The notes: generated by a model not told the origin, from the letters alone. A DNA stretch of 64,000 nt from Rs1 sp038900335 (GCA_038900335.1 JBBMRB010000005.1:1-64000); one strand, 5' to 3'; shown: positions 17,792 through 26,132, counted from the first letter of the stretch. Made by a program: numbers and translations.

Positions 17792-18558
17792 TGGGAATAC
17801 TAATGAAAACTATGCCTATAAAGAAGCCTATAAAGAAGTCAAAAAAAATGTCTAAAAAATTAATAGCCTCACGGTTGTTGTCTATCGCTTTGTTATCGAC
17901 AAATCAGTACGTATTTGCTGAAGCTGAGGATGACCCATTACTGCTCATGCTAAATATAGATAAGCTGGAAAAACGCAGCGGCGATAGTGACTCATATGTG
18001 TTAGAGGCGCAAACTTGGCTTGGTTATGACTTAAATAAAGTGGTACTAAAGAGCGAAGTGGAGCGCGTTAGCGGAACCAATGAAAGTGCGGAGCTACAAT
18101 TACTGTATAGCCGTGCTGTTACGCCTTTTTGGGATTTACAAATAGGTGTACGCCATGACATTGATCCGCAACCAGAGCGAGATTGGGCAGTATTTGGTTT
18201 TCAAGGCATAGCGCCTTATAACTATGATATCAGTGCCGCATTATTTATTGGGGAATCAGGGCGCAGTGAGTTTCGCGCCAGCGCCGAATACGAGCAAATG
18301 ATTACTCAGCGTTTGGTATTGATCCCAGAGCTGGAGCTGAATTTTGCCGGCCAAAACGATGAGCAAGCAGGTGTAGGTTCAGGCCTTAGCAGCTCAGAGC
18401 TTAGCCTGCGTTTAGCTTATGAAATACGCCGCGAGTTCTCCCCTTATATAGGAGTAACGTGGGAAGCTAAGCACGGAAAAACAAAAGAAATAGCAAAGCA
18501 AGAAGGTGAAAGTAGCGATGACACAAAATTTGTTGTCGGTTTTCAAGCTTGGTTCTAA
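17791..18558 (+). CDS. copB: CopB/PcoB-type outer-membrane copper protein
   Basis: Outer-membrane beta-barrel partner of CopA in copper resistance. The 255 residues match the conserved core of CopB: an LNIDKLEKR-like opening, then YVLEAQTWLGYDLNKVVLKS, VTPFWDLQIGVRHD, RDWAVFGFQGIAPY and a closing GFQAWF that supplies the barrel C-terminal aromatic. The Met-rich N-terminal domain of PcoB is absent. The start shares bases with the copA stop (TAATG), with GAGGA upstream. A lysine-rich run precedes the signal peptide, so the true start could be internal (ATG 17848, MSKKLIASRLL). Confidence 0.9.
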   Translation: MGILMKTMPIKKPIKKSKKMSKKLIASRLLSIALLSTNQYVFAEAEDDPLLLMLNIDKLEKRSGDSDSYVLEAQTWLGYDLNKVVLKSEVERVSGTNESAELQLLYSRAVTPFWDLQIGVRHDIDPQPERDWAVFGFQGIAPYNYDISAALFIGESGRSEFRASAEYEQMITQRLVLIPELELNFAGQNDEQAGVGSGLSSSELSLRLAYEIRREFSPYIGVTWEAKHGKTKEIAKQEGESSDDTKFVVGFQAWF

Positions 18559-18601
18559 TCACTGTTTAACCCCTAACACACTTTTTAAATAGGTAAATAT
18601 A

Positions 18602-18898
18602 ATGAAATCAGTAATAAAGAAATCAATGACACTTGGCCTTACTATTATAGCAAGTAGCTTTTTATTAATGGCTAGTGCCAGTGCTCACGATGCTTCAATG
18701 CATAAGAAAAAAAATGCGGAACAACCTAAATGTGATGCTATGGCAAAAATGGATCATGCAAAAATGGATATGAATGACCCAATTATGCAAGCAATGATGG
18801 CGCAGTGCATGAGCAATGAAAGTGCTAGCACTGGGCAAGCAACAGCACATGCTGCTGAACAAGCGAGCAAGCATGGTGATTCAGGTCATAGTAATTAA
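18602..18898 (+). CDS. Small secreted Met/His-rich metal-binding protein
   Basis: A 98-residue protein with a signal peptide ending ASASAHD. The rest is dominated by Met, His and Lys: KMDHAKMDMNDPIMQAMMAQCM, interrupted by two Cys and followed by an Ala/His tail. The MDH.KM units resemble the linker repeats of the neighbouring CopA. It lies 43 nt after copB, in the same direction. A periplasmic copper-buffer role is inferred from composition and context. I know no named family that it must belong to. Confidence 0.7.
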   Translation: MKSVIKKSMTLGLTIIASSFLLMASASAHDASMHKKKNAEQPKCDAMAKMDHAKMDMNDPIMQAMMAQCMSNESASTGQATAHAAEQASKHGDSGHSN

Positions 18899-18934
18899 AT
18901 AAAAATGCTCAGTAATTAACGCTGGAGTAAGTAA

Positions 18935-19030
18935 CAATAACCTAAGGGGCTAAACCTGTGAAGCAAGCACCGTGAAGACGAGTACTTTGCAAGCTGTATA
19001 CAACAGGGTTAGTTTCTTAGATAGTTATTG
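18935..19030 (+). ncRNA. Possible structured leader upstream of the cytochrome c gene
   Basis: An imperfect long stem is formed by CAATAAC-CTAAG...ACCTGT (from 18935) and ACAGG...CTTAG-GTTATTG (to 19030), enclosing about 45 nt. The 5' arm contains GGGGCTAAACCTGTGAAG. A near-copy of this block with its flanks (about 25 nt, few differences) occurs at 62611, upstream of a DUF6172 gene. I compared it with the GEMM-I c-di-GMP riboswitch and the ACGCAAAGCC half is absent, so no known class is claimed. It may be a cis-regulatory RNA. Confidence 0.3.
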
Positions 19031-19080
19031 TATAAGCATGGCGTTTTAGATTAATTTGCATGCTCTAAAGGACAATGATT

Positions 19081-19626
19081 ATGACCTATATTAAACATAT
19101 TTCAATTAGCCTACTGATCGCTTTGTTAGTGGCTGTAGGCTTTATTTATTCAGGCTTATATTCTATAGGCGCTGATAATAAGCACAATGCTGTGACCTAT
19201 TGGATATTAGAAACATTAAGAACAAAATCTATCGCTCGCGCGGCGTCAGATATTGAAGTGCCATCACTAACTAACCCACAGATGCTGTTATCTGGTGGTG
19301 CCGACTACAACGACATGTGCTCAGGCTGTCATTTAAAACCAGGACAAGAAGATAGTGATATGACGTTAGGCTTATATCCATCACCACCTAATTTGACGCT
19401 CAGCCCAAAAAAGCATGATCATGAGCATGCTGATGCAGATCATAATGACCCTGATACAATGTCAAGACAGCAGTTTTGGGTGATTAAACATGGCATCATG
19501 GCATCTGGAATGGCGGCTTTTGGTCCCACTCACGATGATGACAGAATTTGGGCAATGGTCGCTTTTTTAAATAAACTGCCTGAGCTTACCCCTGAACAGT
19601 ATCAAATCATCACCGCCAGACAATAA
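19081..19626 (+). CDS. Membrane-anchored c-type cytochrome
   Basis: A 181-residue protein with one N-terminal membrane helix (about 5-27) and a periplasmic mono-heme cytochrome c domain. Haem attachment is CSGCH (Cys80, Cys83, His84). A late methionine in GIMASGMAAFGP is the likely sixth ligand. Before it comes an unusual His/Asp-rich loop (KKHDHEHADADHND) that could bind metal. ATG 19081 is chosen over ATG 19075 because AAAGGA at 19067-19072 then has normal spacing. It follows the copper genes and may accept electrons in copper oxidation, but that is inference. Confidence 0.8.
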   Translation: MTYIKHISISLLIALLVAVGFIYSGLYSIGADNKHNAVTYWILETLRTKSIARAASDIEVPSLTNPQMLLSGGADYNDMCSGCHLKPGQEDSDMTLGLYPSPPNLTLSPKKHDHEHADADHNDPDTMSRQQFWVIKHGIMASGMAAFGPTHDDDRIWAMVAFLNKLPELTPEQYQIITARQ

Positions 19627-19853
19627 ACCTTAATTTATGCTCAATTGAACGAATTCAGGCGAGCATAGTTTAATCGGTTATTGCAACGGCTTTTCAATTT
19701 TTTGGATATAACTGCGGCTTAACTTCGTACCTCAATCATATTGTTATTGATAAAAAGTAATGATTCGTCATTGCAGCGCATAGCTGCATCATTTTTAGAG
19801 TATCAATATGAAACAAAGGCGCCATTCAATGATAATTCGACAACAAGTAATTT

Positions 19854-21002
19854 ATGCTTACTATTCATCTTTGGAGCAGTAATTTAACTGCCTATTTTTT
19901 TAATCATGATCATTTATGGCTACATGTCATAGTGCATGTGATTTTAGTTATCACACCGATTGCTTTGATTCTTATCATTTTAAAGTCTATTTATTCTTTT
20001 GTTTATCACACTGTCTTAGTGAGAAATATAGATAAATTTAAGGTGATTTCACAACAGCGGATTCCATTGAGACTAAATTTATTTATCAAAAAGTACACAT
20101 TACCTCATCAGCTAAAATTGGCATTAATGGCGCTGCTGACGATACCCATTACCTACGCCATTTTAGAGCTGCCTAAGCTCATTATTAACAATGCTATCAA
20201 TAGTGAAAACTACACACTTAAAGACACCTTGTTAGAGTTAAGCCAAATCAATTACTTATTATTACTGTGCGGGTTTTATCTGTTAGCGCTGGCTGCAAAT
20301 GGTATTTTGAAGTTTATTCTTAATTGGTATAAAGGCAGTGTTTCTGAGCGATTAATTAAACGTTTACGCCTGGTTATATTTAGCCAGCAGCGCAAAGAGG
20401 CTAAGCGCAGTGACATAAAAAGCTTATCTGCAGTACTACTGCAAGAAGTGGAACCAATTTGCTCATTTGTTGGTGATTCAGTCGTCGTGCCTTTGCTACA
20501 AGGTGGCACAGCGCTGACGATCATTGTGTTTATGATGATGCAAAATGTGGTATTAGGGGCTGCCGTATTAGCACTATTACCTGTGCAGTTAATTGTTATC
20601 CCTATCTTTCAACGTAAAATAAATTTATTGGTAAAACAAAGGTTAATAGAAGTCAGATCTTTAAATGCCTTGATCAATGAAGATGACATAACAGGCGCTA
20701 ATATCGGTCACATTATCATTAGAAAATCATTTCAGCATTTATATTTATTAAGAATGAAACTTTTTAAAACCAAATACTTAATGAAATCTATCAACAATTT
20801 TATCATGAACCTAACTCCGTTCTTCTTTTACACAGTAGGGGGTTATCTGGTGATAGAGAATCAATTGTCGCTAGGGGCTCTGGTCGCCTCTCTTGCTTCT
20901 TACAAAGATTTGGCGTCGACTATCCGCGAGTTATTTATCTATTACCAATCGCTACAAGATACACGCACTCGCTATGTTGAAATGATAAAGCTAGTGCAGT
21001 GA
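19854..21002 (+). CDS. ABC exporter transmembrane domain lacking its ATPase domain
   Basis: A 382-residue protein equal to the membrane half of a type I ABC exporter. It has about six hydrophobic helices, the intracellular-loop signature SERLIKRLRLVIFSQQRK, then LLQEVEPICSFVGD and TPFFFYTVGGYLVI, LSLGALVASLASYKDL. Family members continue into a nucleotide-binding domain. Here the frame ends right after YVEMIKLVQ, and no Walker A, signature or Walker B motif is readable downstream before the next gene. It is probably a truncated gene, unless it borrows an ATPase encoded elsewhere. A 24-codon frame (19809-19883) overlaps its start. Substrate unknown. Confidence 0.65.
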   Translation: MLTIHLWSSNLTAYFFNHDHLWLHVIVHVILVITPIALILIILKSIYSFVYHTVLVRNIDKFKVISQQRIPLRLNLFIKKYTLPHQLKLALMALLTIPITYAILELPKLIINNAINSENYTLKDTLLELSQINYLLLLCGFYLLALAANGILKFILNWYKGSVSERLIKRLRLVIFSQQRKEAKRSDIKSLSAVLLQEVEPICSFVGDSVVVPLLQGGTALTIIVFMMMQNVVLGAAVLALLPVQLIVIPIFQRKINLLVKQRLIEVRSLNALINEDDITGANIGHIIIRKSFQHLYLLRMKLFKTKYLMKSINNFIMNLTPFFFYTVGGYLVIENQLSLGALVASLASYKDLASTIRELFIYYQSLQDTRTRYVEMIKLVQ

Positions 21003-21210
21003 TCATTTATATTACCTAATACATTTTTGAGCACCAACCACGCTTTGATACGGACACAGTTGTAAACAAGCTTATAAAAATAAAGGGAATCTAAAAGCTA
21101 TCGACTTATCAGTCTATAGTACTATTATAATAGGTAGGTTAAATTGTCGTTATCACAATATCTATCCTATGATTATGTAATAACTGCCTGTTGTTTTATT
21201 GAGAAGCTCT

Positions 21211-22185
21211 ATGATTAACCAGCTACAAGAAAAATATCAACTATCGTTATTGTTACTTTTAGGCGTGGTTGCCGTGTTGGGGATTTCGCCATTTGTCGTC
21301 ATAAGATATTATGAAAGTAACTTCAGTGCAGTAATCATCGATGTTGCTCTAATTGTTGGTATTGTAATATTAATAGCGTTTGCTTTTTGCTCGAAGAAAA
21401 TTAGGGCCGTCAGCATTATTATTGCAGTGTTTACCAATACAGGTGTTGCTTATACTGTTATTGCCAATGGAATAGATGGCCTTTTTTGGGTTTATCCTGT
21501 ATTTGCCAGTACTTTTATTTTGGTAAAACCTGTTGAGGCGCTGAGTATTAATTTAATTGCAGCGATTTTTATTATCGCTTTTGCTGATGTTTTTCATATT
21601 ATTTCATTAGACTCTTACATTGTCACCATTTTGATGCTATCTATCAGTACCTTTGTTTACACCAGCCATAGCCTTAAACAATACCAGTTACTTAAAACCC
21701 TAAACACAGTTGATACATTAACAGGTGCACTCAATCGCAGGGCAATGAATGCTGATCTTAATACTGCTTTGGCAAAATCTGAGCGAGATGGCATTAAGCA
21801 GTTATTGGTTATTCTCGATTTAGATCACTTCAAAAAAGTGAACGATAAATATGGCCACGCAGTTGGCGATGACATATTGAAAAAATTTGTAGCGATCATC
21901 ACGACTAATATTCGTGAATACGATCGCCTCTATCGATTTGGCGGTGAAGAGTTTGTGTTATTAATCTCCGATGCCAAAGATCAACAACAAGCAATTATTG
22001 ATAAATTAAGAAAGGTTGTTAAAAATGAGTTAAATACGCCTGATGGCGCGGCCATTACTGTATCCCTAGGTGTTGCCAGCTGGTTGCCAGGCACAACGAT
22101 AGATACTTGGCTTAAGCGCGCGGATGATGCGCTTTATCAGGCAAAAGAAAACGGTAGGGATTGTGCGGTGTTTAGTGAGACCTAG
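21211..22185 (+). CDS. Membrane diguanylate cyclase (GGDEF)
   Basis: Makes c-di-GMP from two GTP. About six N-terminal transmembrane helices (residues 5-160) form an unclassified sensor. A GGDEF domain follows, from DTLTGALNRRAM to the C-terminus. The active-site motif is RFGGEEF and the phosphate/metal segment is DLDHFKKVND. The inhibitory I-site RxxD is present five residues before GGEEF (REYD), so product feedback is expected. ATG 21211 is preferred to TTG 21199 because it is followed directly by MINQLQEKYQ. It is monocistronic. Confidence 0.88.
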   Translation: MINQLQEKYQLSLLLLLGVVAVLGISPFVVIRYYESNFSAVIIDVALIVGIVILIAFAFCSKKIRAVSIIIAVFTNTGVAYTVIANGIDGLFWVYPVFASTFILVKPVEALSINLIAAIFIIAFADVFHIISLDSYIVTILMLSISTFVYTSHSLKQYQLLKTLNTVDTLTGALNRRAMNADLNTALAKSERDGIKQLLVILDLDHFKKVNDKYGHAVGDDILKKFVAIITTNIREYDRLYRFGGEEFVLLISDAKDQQQAIIDKLRKVVKNELNTPDGAAITVSLGVASWLPGTTIDTWLKRADDALYQAKENGRDCAVFSET

Positions 22186-22797
22186 ATTATATAATCTAAA
22201 CTCTGCAAGGTATTGCTAGCAAATAGCTTTGAAGCTGGTACTAGCAAAGTGATAACATATCATCCGTACTCTTTAGTAAAAATGAAAGTGCCCGTTATCA
22301 TAAGATAACAGGCACTCTCATCGGTTTAAATAGTTTTAGTCGTTCACTTATTTAGGTTGAAGCCTAAAAAAGTGTCTAGAAAACTAGGGCTTTACCAGTT
22401 TTCGAAACCGCTGGATTTCATGGTTCCAAGAGCGGGTATGTTTCTTTTGATACGGTAGATAGGTATCCCAGAAGAATTCTGACACAGTTACTTGCTGGCG
22501 TTATTCTCTGTTTTCCCAACTAAGCACTTTAGACAAGTGACGCTATTACCATCATCGAGTGATCACTTAACTCTAGGTCAGTTCGCATGGTGAAAGCGGA
22601 TGTTGTGCGTATGAATAGTGGAATAGTAATTAGATAGTCTAGGCATAACTAGGATGTCGCGACGCACAGATATTGCGCAGACGGATAAGATATGGACCGG
22701 ACGAGGCTAATGAAAGGGAGGGGTGGAAAAGAGTCTAGGAGTGTCTTTAACAAAGAGTGTTTTAGAATATAGGTGGTGAGAAGTAAATTTTAGACAC
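22186..22797. other. Long spacer between the GGDEF gene and tRNA-Leu
   Basis: No convincing gene. An imperfect hairpin AGTGCC-GTTATC/GATAAC-GGCACT (22287-22316, loop ATAA) follows the GGDEF gene and may end its transcript, though it lacks a T-run. On the minus strand one frame (22562 to 22392) reads 57 codons with a single internal TAA. It includes SVTCLKCL and later YRIKRNIPALGTMK and ends FENW. It could be a decayed small gene, but I cannot assign it. The remainder shows no pattern. Confidence 0.4.
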
Positions 22798-22829
22798 AAA
22801 AAAACCGAGGCTAATAAAAGGCTCAGTTT
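22798..22829 (-). terminator. Terminator of tRNA-Leu
   Basis: On the minus strand AAACTGAG pairs with CTCGGTTT (one G-U) and is followed by a run of T (A7 at 22798-22804 on the plus strand), about 30 nt after the tRNA 3' end. Confidence 0.7.
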
Positions 22830-22860
22830 CTTAAAACCTCTTATAAATCAACAAGACAAA

Positions 22861-22945
22861 TGGTACCAGTGGCCGGACTCGAACCGGCACACATTGCTGC
22901 AACGGATTTTGAATCCGTCGTGTCTACCAATTCCACCACACTGGC
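22861..22945 (-). tRNA. tRNA-Leu (anticodon CAA)
   Basis: The reverse complement forms a class II tRNA. It has acceptor GCCAGTG/CACTGGT, a D-arm with TGGAATTGGTAGACA, an anticodon stem ACGGA/TCCGT around TTCAAAA (anticodon CAA, reading UUG), a long variable arm (GCAGCAATGTGTGC) and a T-arm GGTTCGAGTCC. The terminal CCA is encoded at 22861-22863. Confidence 0.95.
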
Positions 22946-22996
22946 ATTGGTCTTGTTTTTTACTGTAAAATCTACAGGATGAATTTATAACACATG

Positions 22997-23041
22997 GGAT
23001 TTTGAATCCGTCGTGTCTACCAATTCCACCACACTGGCATT
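22997..23041 (-). pseudogene. tRNA-Leu 5'-half fragment (45-bp direct repeat)
   Basis: A 45-bp exact copy of 22904-22948. It covers the 5' half of tRNA-Leu, from the base before the acceptor through the D-arm and anticodon loop. No 3' half follows. It sits between the promoter at 23096 and the intact tRNA, separated from the latter by about 48 bp. It looks like the remains of a tandem tRNA pair that lost the 3' half of the first copy. It would be transcribed in the precursor. Confidence 0.85.
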
Positions 23042-23095
23042 AATCTTCAATCAACAAACTTTAAAGCAAGATAATAGTCTGTTTGGATGCGCTGT

Positions 23096-23123
23096 ATTAT
23101 AGGCTTGGATTTAAAGGCGTCAA
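23096..23123 (-). promoter_or_regulatory. Promoter of the tRNA-Leu transcript
   Basis: TTGACG and TATAAT on the minus strand, separated by 16 bp, lie about 55 bp upstream of the tRNA fragment and about 150 bp upstream of the intact tRNA-Leu. A perfect -10 and near-perfect -35 make this the likely promoter. Confidence 0.7.
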
Positions 23124-23164
23124 TCAATAAATTCTTTTTTCCTTAAAAAATAATTATTTTACTG

Positions 23165-23170
23165 TATAAT
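23165..23170 (+). promoter_or_regulatory. -10 box of the probable queA promoter
   Basis: TATAAT followed by a GC-rich discriminator (CACGCGCC) lies 107 bp upstream of the queA start. The -35 position is AT-rich and poorly matched. Activity is inferred from position. Confidence 0.4.
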
Positions 23171-23276
23171 CACGCGCCTTATCCTCGCTCGTGCTTAATT
23201 ATTGATCTTTTTGGTGATGACCAAAAGAAATAGTAAAAAGTACGCGCGTAATTTTTTAATTATATGTAGTGTGTTG

Positions 23277-24317
23277 ATGCAAGTATCTGATTTTAGTTTT
23301 GATTTGCCGCAAGAGTTAATCGCCAGTTTTCCTTTAGAACAACGTAGTGCCAGCCGTCTGTTATGTTTAGATGGGCAAACGGGTGCTTTAGAGCATCGCC
23401 AATTTGCTGATGTATTAGATTTACTTACACCAGGTGATTTATTGGTGTTCAATAATACTCGGGTGATACCTGCGCGTTTGTTTGGCCAAAAAGCCACGGG
23501 TGGCAAGGTAGAGTTGTTGATTGAGCGGGTAACAGCTGATAAAGCGGCGTTAGCGCATGTTAAATCTAGCCGCTCGCCAAAGCCTGGTGCGGTGTTGATG
23601 TTTGAAGGCGGTATTCAAGCGACGGTTGAAGGGCGCCAAGGTAATTTATTTGAGTTATCTTTTCAAATTGAGCAATCTTTAATCTCCGCGTTAGAGCAAT
23701 ATGGCCATATGCCGCTGCCACCTTATATGAACAGGGAAGATCAATTAGAGGATAGAGAGCGCTACCAAACGGTTTATAATGAAAAACCCGGTGCAGTCGC
23801 TGCACCAACGGCGGGTTTGCATTTTGATGAAGCGCTAATTGCTGCGATACAAGCGAAGGGCGTTAATACTGCTTTTGTTACTTTGCATGTGGGCGCGGGT
23901 ACTTTTCAGCCAGTTAAGGTCGATACGGTGACGGATCATGTGATGCACGCTGAGTATATTGAGGTGTCTGAGCAGGTTTGTGAGCAAGTAAGGCAGACTA
24001 AGGCTCAAGGTGGCCGAGTGATAGCGGTGGGCACGACCAGTGTACGCTGTCTTGAAAGTGCTGCTAAAAGTGGTGAAATAGCGTCTTTTAGCGGTGATAC
24101 CAGTATCTTTATTTACCCAGGTTATCAGTATCAGGTGGTTGATCGTTTAATTACGAACTTTCATTTGTCTGAGTCGACATTACTTATGTTAGTCAGCGCT
24201 TTTGCCGGATATGATCATACGATGAATGCCTATAAAGTCGCAGTAGAGGATCGCTATCGCTTCTTTAGTTATGGTGATGCGATGTTTATTGCACCTGCTG
24301 ATTTAGCTGTGCTTTAG
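23277..24317 (+). CDS. queA: S-adenosylmethionine:tRNA ribosyltransferase-isomerase
   Basis: Transfers and isomerises the ribosyl part of SAM onto preQ1 in tRNA, giving epoxyqueuosine. The 346-residue protein starts at ATG 23277 (MQVSDFSFDLPQELIA), which matches E. coli QueA (MRVTDFSFELPESLIA). The 25 extra codons of the longer frame have no counterpart. Conserved blocks include DLLVFNNTRVIPARLFG, GHMPLPPY, EKPGAVAAPTAGLHF, LHVGAGTFQPV and VTNFHLSEST. It is followed by tgt, the preceding step of the same pathway, as in most gammaproteobacteria. Confidence 0.96.
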   Translation: MQVSDFSFDLPQELIASFPLEQRSASRLLCLDGQTGALEHRQFADVLDLLTPGDLLVFNNTRVIPARLFGQKATGGKVELLIERVTADKAALAHVKSSRSPKPGAVLMFEGGIQATVEGRQGNLFELSFQIEQSLISALEQYGHMPLPPYMNREDQLEDRERYQTVYNEKPGAVAAPTAGLHFDEALIAAIQAKGVNTAFVTLHVGAGTFQPVKVDTVTDHVMHAEYIEVSEQVCEQVRQTKAQGGRVIAVGTTSVRCLESAAKSGEIASFSGDTSIFIYPGYQYQVVDRLITNFHLSESTLLMLVSAFAGYDHTMNAYKVAVEDRYRFFSYGDAMFIAPADLAVL

Positions 24318-24383
24318 CAGTATTTATAAACAGAACCCTATTTACAAAGATGAATGCAGTTAGGTTTACTACTGTAATAAAAG

Positions 24384-24410
24384 CTAGCTTTAGCTTGTCG
24401 CTAAAGCTAG
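24384..24410 (+). terminator. Hairpin between queA and tgt
   Basis: Perfect 11-bp stem CTAGCTTTAGC/GCTAAAGCTAG with loop TTGTC. It lacks a T-run, so it is more likely a partial terminator or mRNA-stability element than a full stop. Confidence 0.5.
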
Positions 24411-24484
24411 TGGTTTAACCCATTTAAATTTGCTGCATTTGCAGCGCTGATTGTTGGCCTGTTTCGCTGACTAAGAGGAATATT

Positions 24485-25633
24485 GTGTCTAGAACTTGTT
24501 TTATGAAATTTGAAAAAACGCAGCAAGATGGTAAGGCCCGTCGCGGTCGTATTAGCTTTCCACGTGGTGTTGTTGAAACGCCAGCGTTTATGCCAGTAGG
24601 TACTTACGGTACGGTAAAAGGCATGTTGCCACGCGATATTGAAGAAATAGGCGCGCACATGATTTTAGGTAATACCTTCCATTTAATGTTGCGCCCAGGT
24701 ACTGATATTATTAAGCAGCATGGTGATTTGCATGACTTTATGCAGTGGAAGGGACCTATACTGACTGACTCTGGCGGTTTTCAGGTCTTTAGCTTAGGTA
24801 AGATGCGTAAAATTACTGAGCAAGGTGTGACTTTTCAATCTCCTGTTAATGGCTCTAAGGTGTTTATGGGACCTGAAGAGTCAATGCAAGTACAGCGTGA
24901 TTTGGGTTCTGATGTGGTGATGATTTTTGATGAGTGCACACCGTACCCAGCCACCGAGCAAGAGGCGGCTGATTCGATGCGTTTGTCGTTGCGCTGGGCT
25001 GAGCGCTCTAAAAAAGCACATGGCGATAGCCCAGCGGCACTGTTTGCTATTGTGCAAGGTGGCATGTTTGACAATTTGCGTGATGAGTCACTCGCGGGTT
25101 TAAAGGCGATTGATTTTGATGGCTACGCTATTGGTGGGTTATCGGTGGGTGAGCCAAAGGATGAAATGATCAAAGTGTTAGATCATATTGCCTATCAGCT
25201 ACCAGAGGATAAGCCGCGTTATTTGATGGGCGTTGGCAAGCCTGAAGACTTGGTTGAAGGGGTGCGTCGAGGCGTTGATATGTTTGATTGCGTGATGCCA
25301 ACGCGTAACGCTCGCAATGGTCATTTGTTTGTCGATACGGGGGTTGTAAAGTTAAGAAATGCCTCCAATAAAACAGATACAAGACCATTAGATGAAACTT
25401 GTGATTGCTATACTTGTCGCAACTTTAGTCGCGCTTATTTACATCATTTAGATAAGTGCAAAGAGATTTTAGGGTCACAGTTGAACACAATTCATAATTT
25501 GCGCTTTTACCAGCGTATAATGCAAGAAATGCGTGATGCTTTAGATCAAGGTACGTTCGGTGAGTATGTTACTGAGTTTTACCGCAAGCGTGGGATGGAA
25601 GTTCCACCGTTAAAAACTAACGATGTAAGTTAA
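24485..25633 (+). CDS. tgt: tRNA-guanine transglycosylase
   Basis: Exchanges guanine-34 of GUN-anticodon tRNAs for preQ1, the entry to queuosine. The 382 residues include LTDSGGFQVFSLGKMRKI (nucleophile/guanine pocket), IVQGGMF, YAIGGLSVGEP, the second catalytic region DMFDCVMPTRNARNG and the zinc site CDCYTC...H. GTG 24485 is taken as the start because AGAGGA lies six bases upstream. This adds six residues before the MKFEKTQQDGKARRG that corresponds to the E. coli N-terminus (ATG 24503). Part of the queA-tgt-yajC-secDF run. Confidence 0.95.
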   Translation: MSRTCFMKFEKTQQDGKARRGRISFPRGVVETPAFMPVGTYGTVKGMLPRDIEEIGAHMILGNTFHLMLRPGTDIIKQHGDLHDFMQWKGPILTDSGGFQVFSLGKMRKITEQGVTFQSPVNGSKVFMGPEESMQVQRDLGSDVVMIFDECTPYPATEQEAADSMRLSLRWAERSKKAHGDSPAALFAIVQGGMFDNLRDESLAGLKAIDFDGYAIGGLSVGEPKDEMIKVLDHIAYQLPEDKPRYLMGVGKPEDLVEGVRRGVDMFDCVMPTRNARNGHLFVDTGVVKLRNASNKTDTRPLDETCDCYTCRNFSRAYLHHLDKCKEILGSQLNTIHNLRFYQRIMQEMRDALDQGTFGEYVTEFYRKRGMEVPPLKTNDVS

Positions 25634-25709
25634 TTGATATTTTTTATTGACTTAGCGTTAAACAATAGTAAGAATTTAATATTAATTTAATAACTTTTTA
25701 GGGGTAGCA

Positions 25710-26039
25710 ATGAGCTTCTTTATTTCTCCAGCATATGCGGAAGGTATTTCAGCCGGTCCGGATTCAGGTATTTTCAATATCATCTTTTTAGTCGGCTTTG
25801 GTCTGATTTTTTACTTTTTCATGTGGCGTCCACAGGCAAAGCGTGCAAAAGATCATAAAAACCTAGTAGCCGGCATTGGTAAAGGCGATGAGGTAATGAC
25901 ATCTGGTGGCATCATTGGCAAAGTAGTTAAGCTAAATGATGATTACGTGACTTTAGAAGTAAGCGAAGGTACACAACTTAGCTTTCAAAAAGTACACGTT
26001 TCAGCTGCTCTTCCAAAAGGCACAATGAAAAATATTTAA
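25710..26039 (+). CDS. yajC: Preprotein translocase accessory subunit YajC
   Basis: Small inner-membrane partner of SecDF-YajC, which helps SecYEG export. The 109 residues have one membrane helix (about 22-40, IFNIIFLVGFGLIFYFFM), then the family signature WRPQAKRAKDHK, GIGKGDEVMTSGGIIGKV. An AGGGG site precedes ATG 25710. A hairpin with a T-run separates it from secD, so yajC may be made in excess of SecDF. Confidence 0.95.
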   Translation: MSFFISPAYAEGISAGPDSGIFNIIFLVGFGLIFYFFMWRPQAKRAKDHKNLVAGIGKGDEVMTSGGIIGKVVKLNDDYVTLEVSEGTQLSFQKVHVSAALPKGTMKNI

Positions 26040-26107
26040 GACTGAACGTAAAGTGTCTTTGTTTATGCAGCTGAGTTTAGGCTAGCTTAAGACAAGGAAT
26101 CTTCATT

Positions 26108-26132
26108 AAACGCCATGCAAATGGCGTTTTTT
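26108..26132 (+). terminator. Terminator-like attenuator between yajC and secD
   Basis: Perfect stem AAACGCCAT/ATGGCGTTT with a GCAA loop, followed by a T-run of six, 69 nt after yajC and 25 nt before the secD start. Partial read-through is expected because secD has little room for its own promoter. Confidence 0.75.

Noticed and set aside
18935..19030. GEMM-I c-di-GMP riboswitch because of GGGCTAAACC followed by GAAG
   Set aside because: The conserved ACGCAAAGCC half and the tetraloop receptor are not present, so only a generic structured leader is proposed.
18935..19030. Integron attC site
   Set aside because: The arms resemble attC pairing only loosely. The RYYYAAC/GTTRRRY core sites are not both present and no integrase or cassette array is seen.
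22997..23041. attL/attR-type core from an integrated island at tRNA-Leu
   Set aside because: Integrase att cores normally copy the 3' half of a tRNA, and no integrase gene is nearby. A broken tandem tRNA is simpler, though an excised element cannot be excluded.
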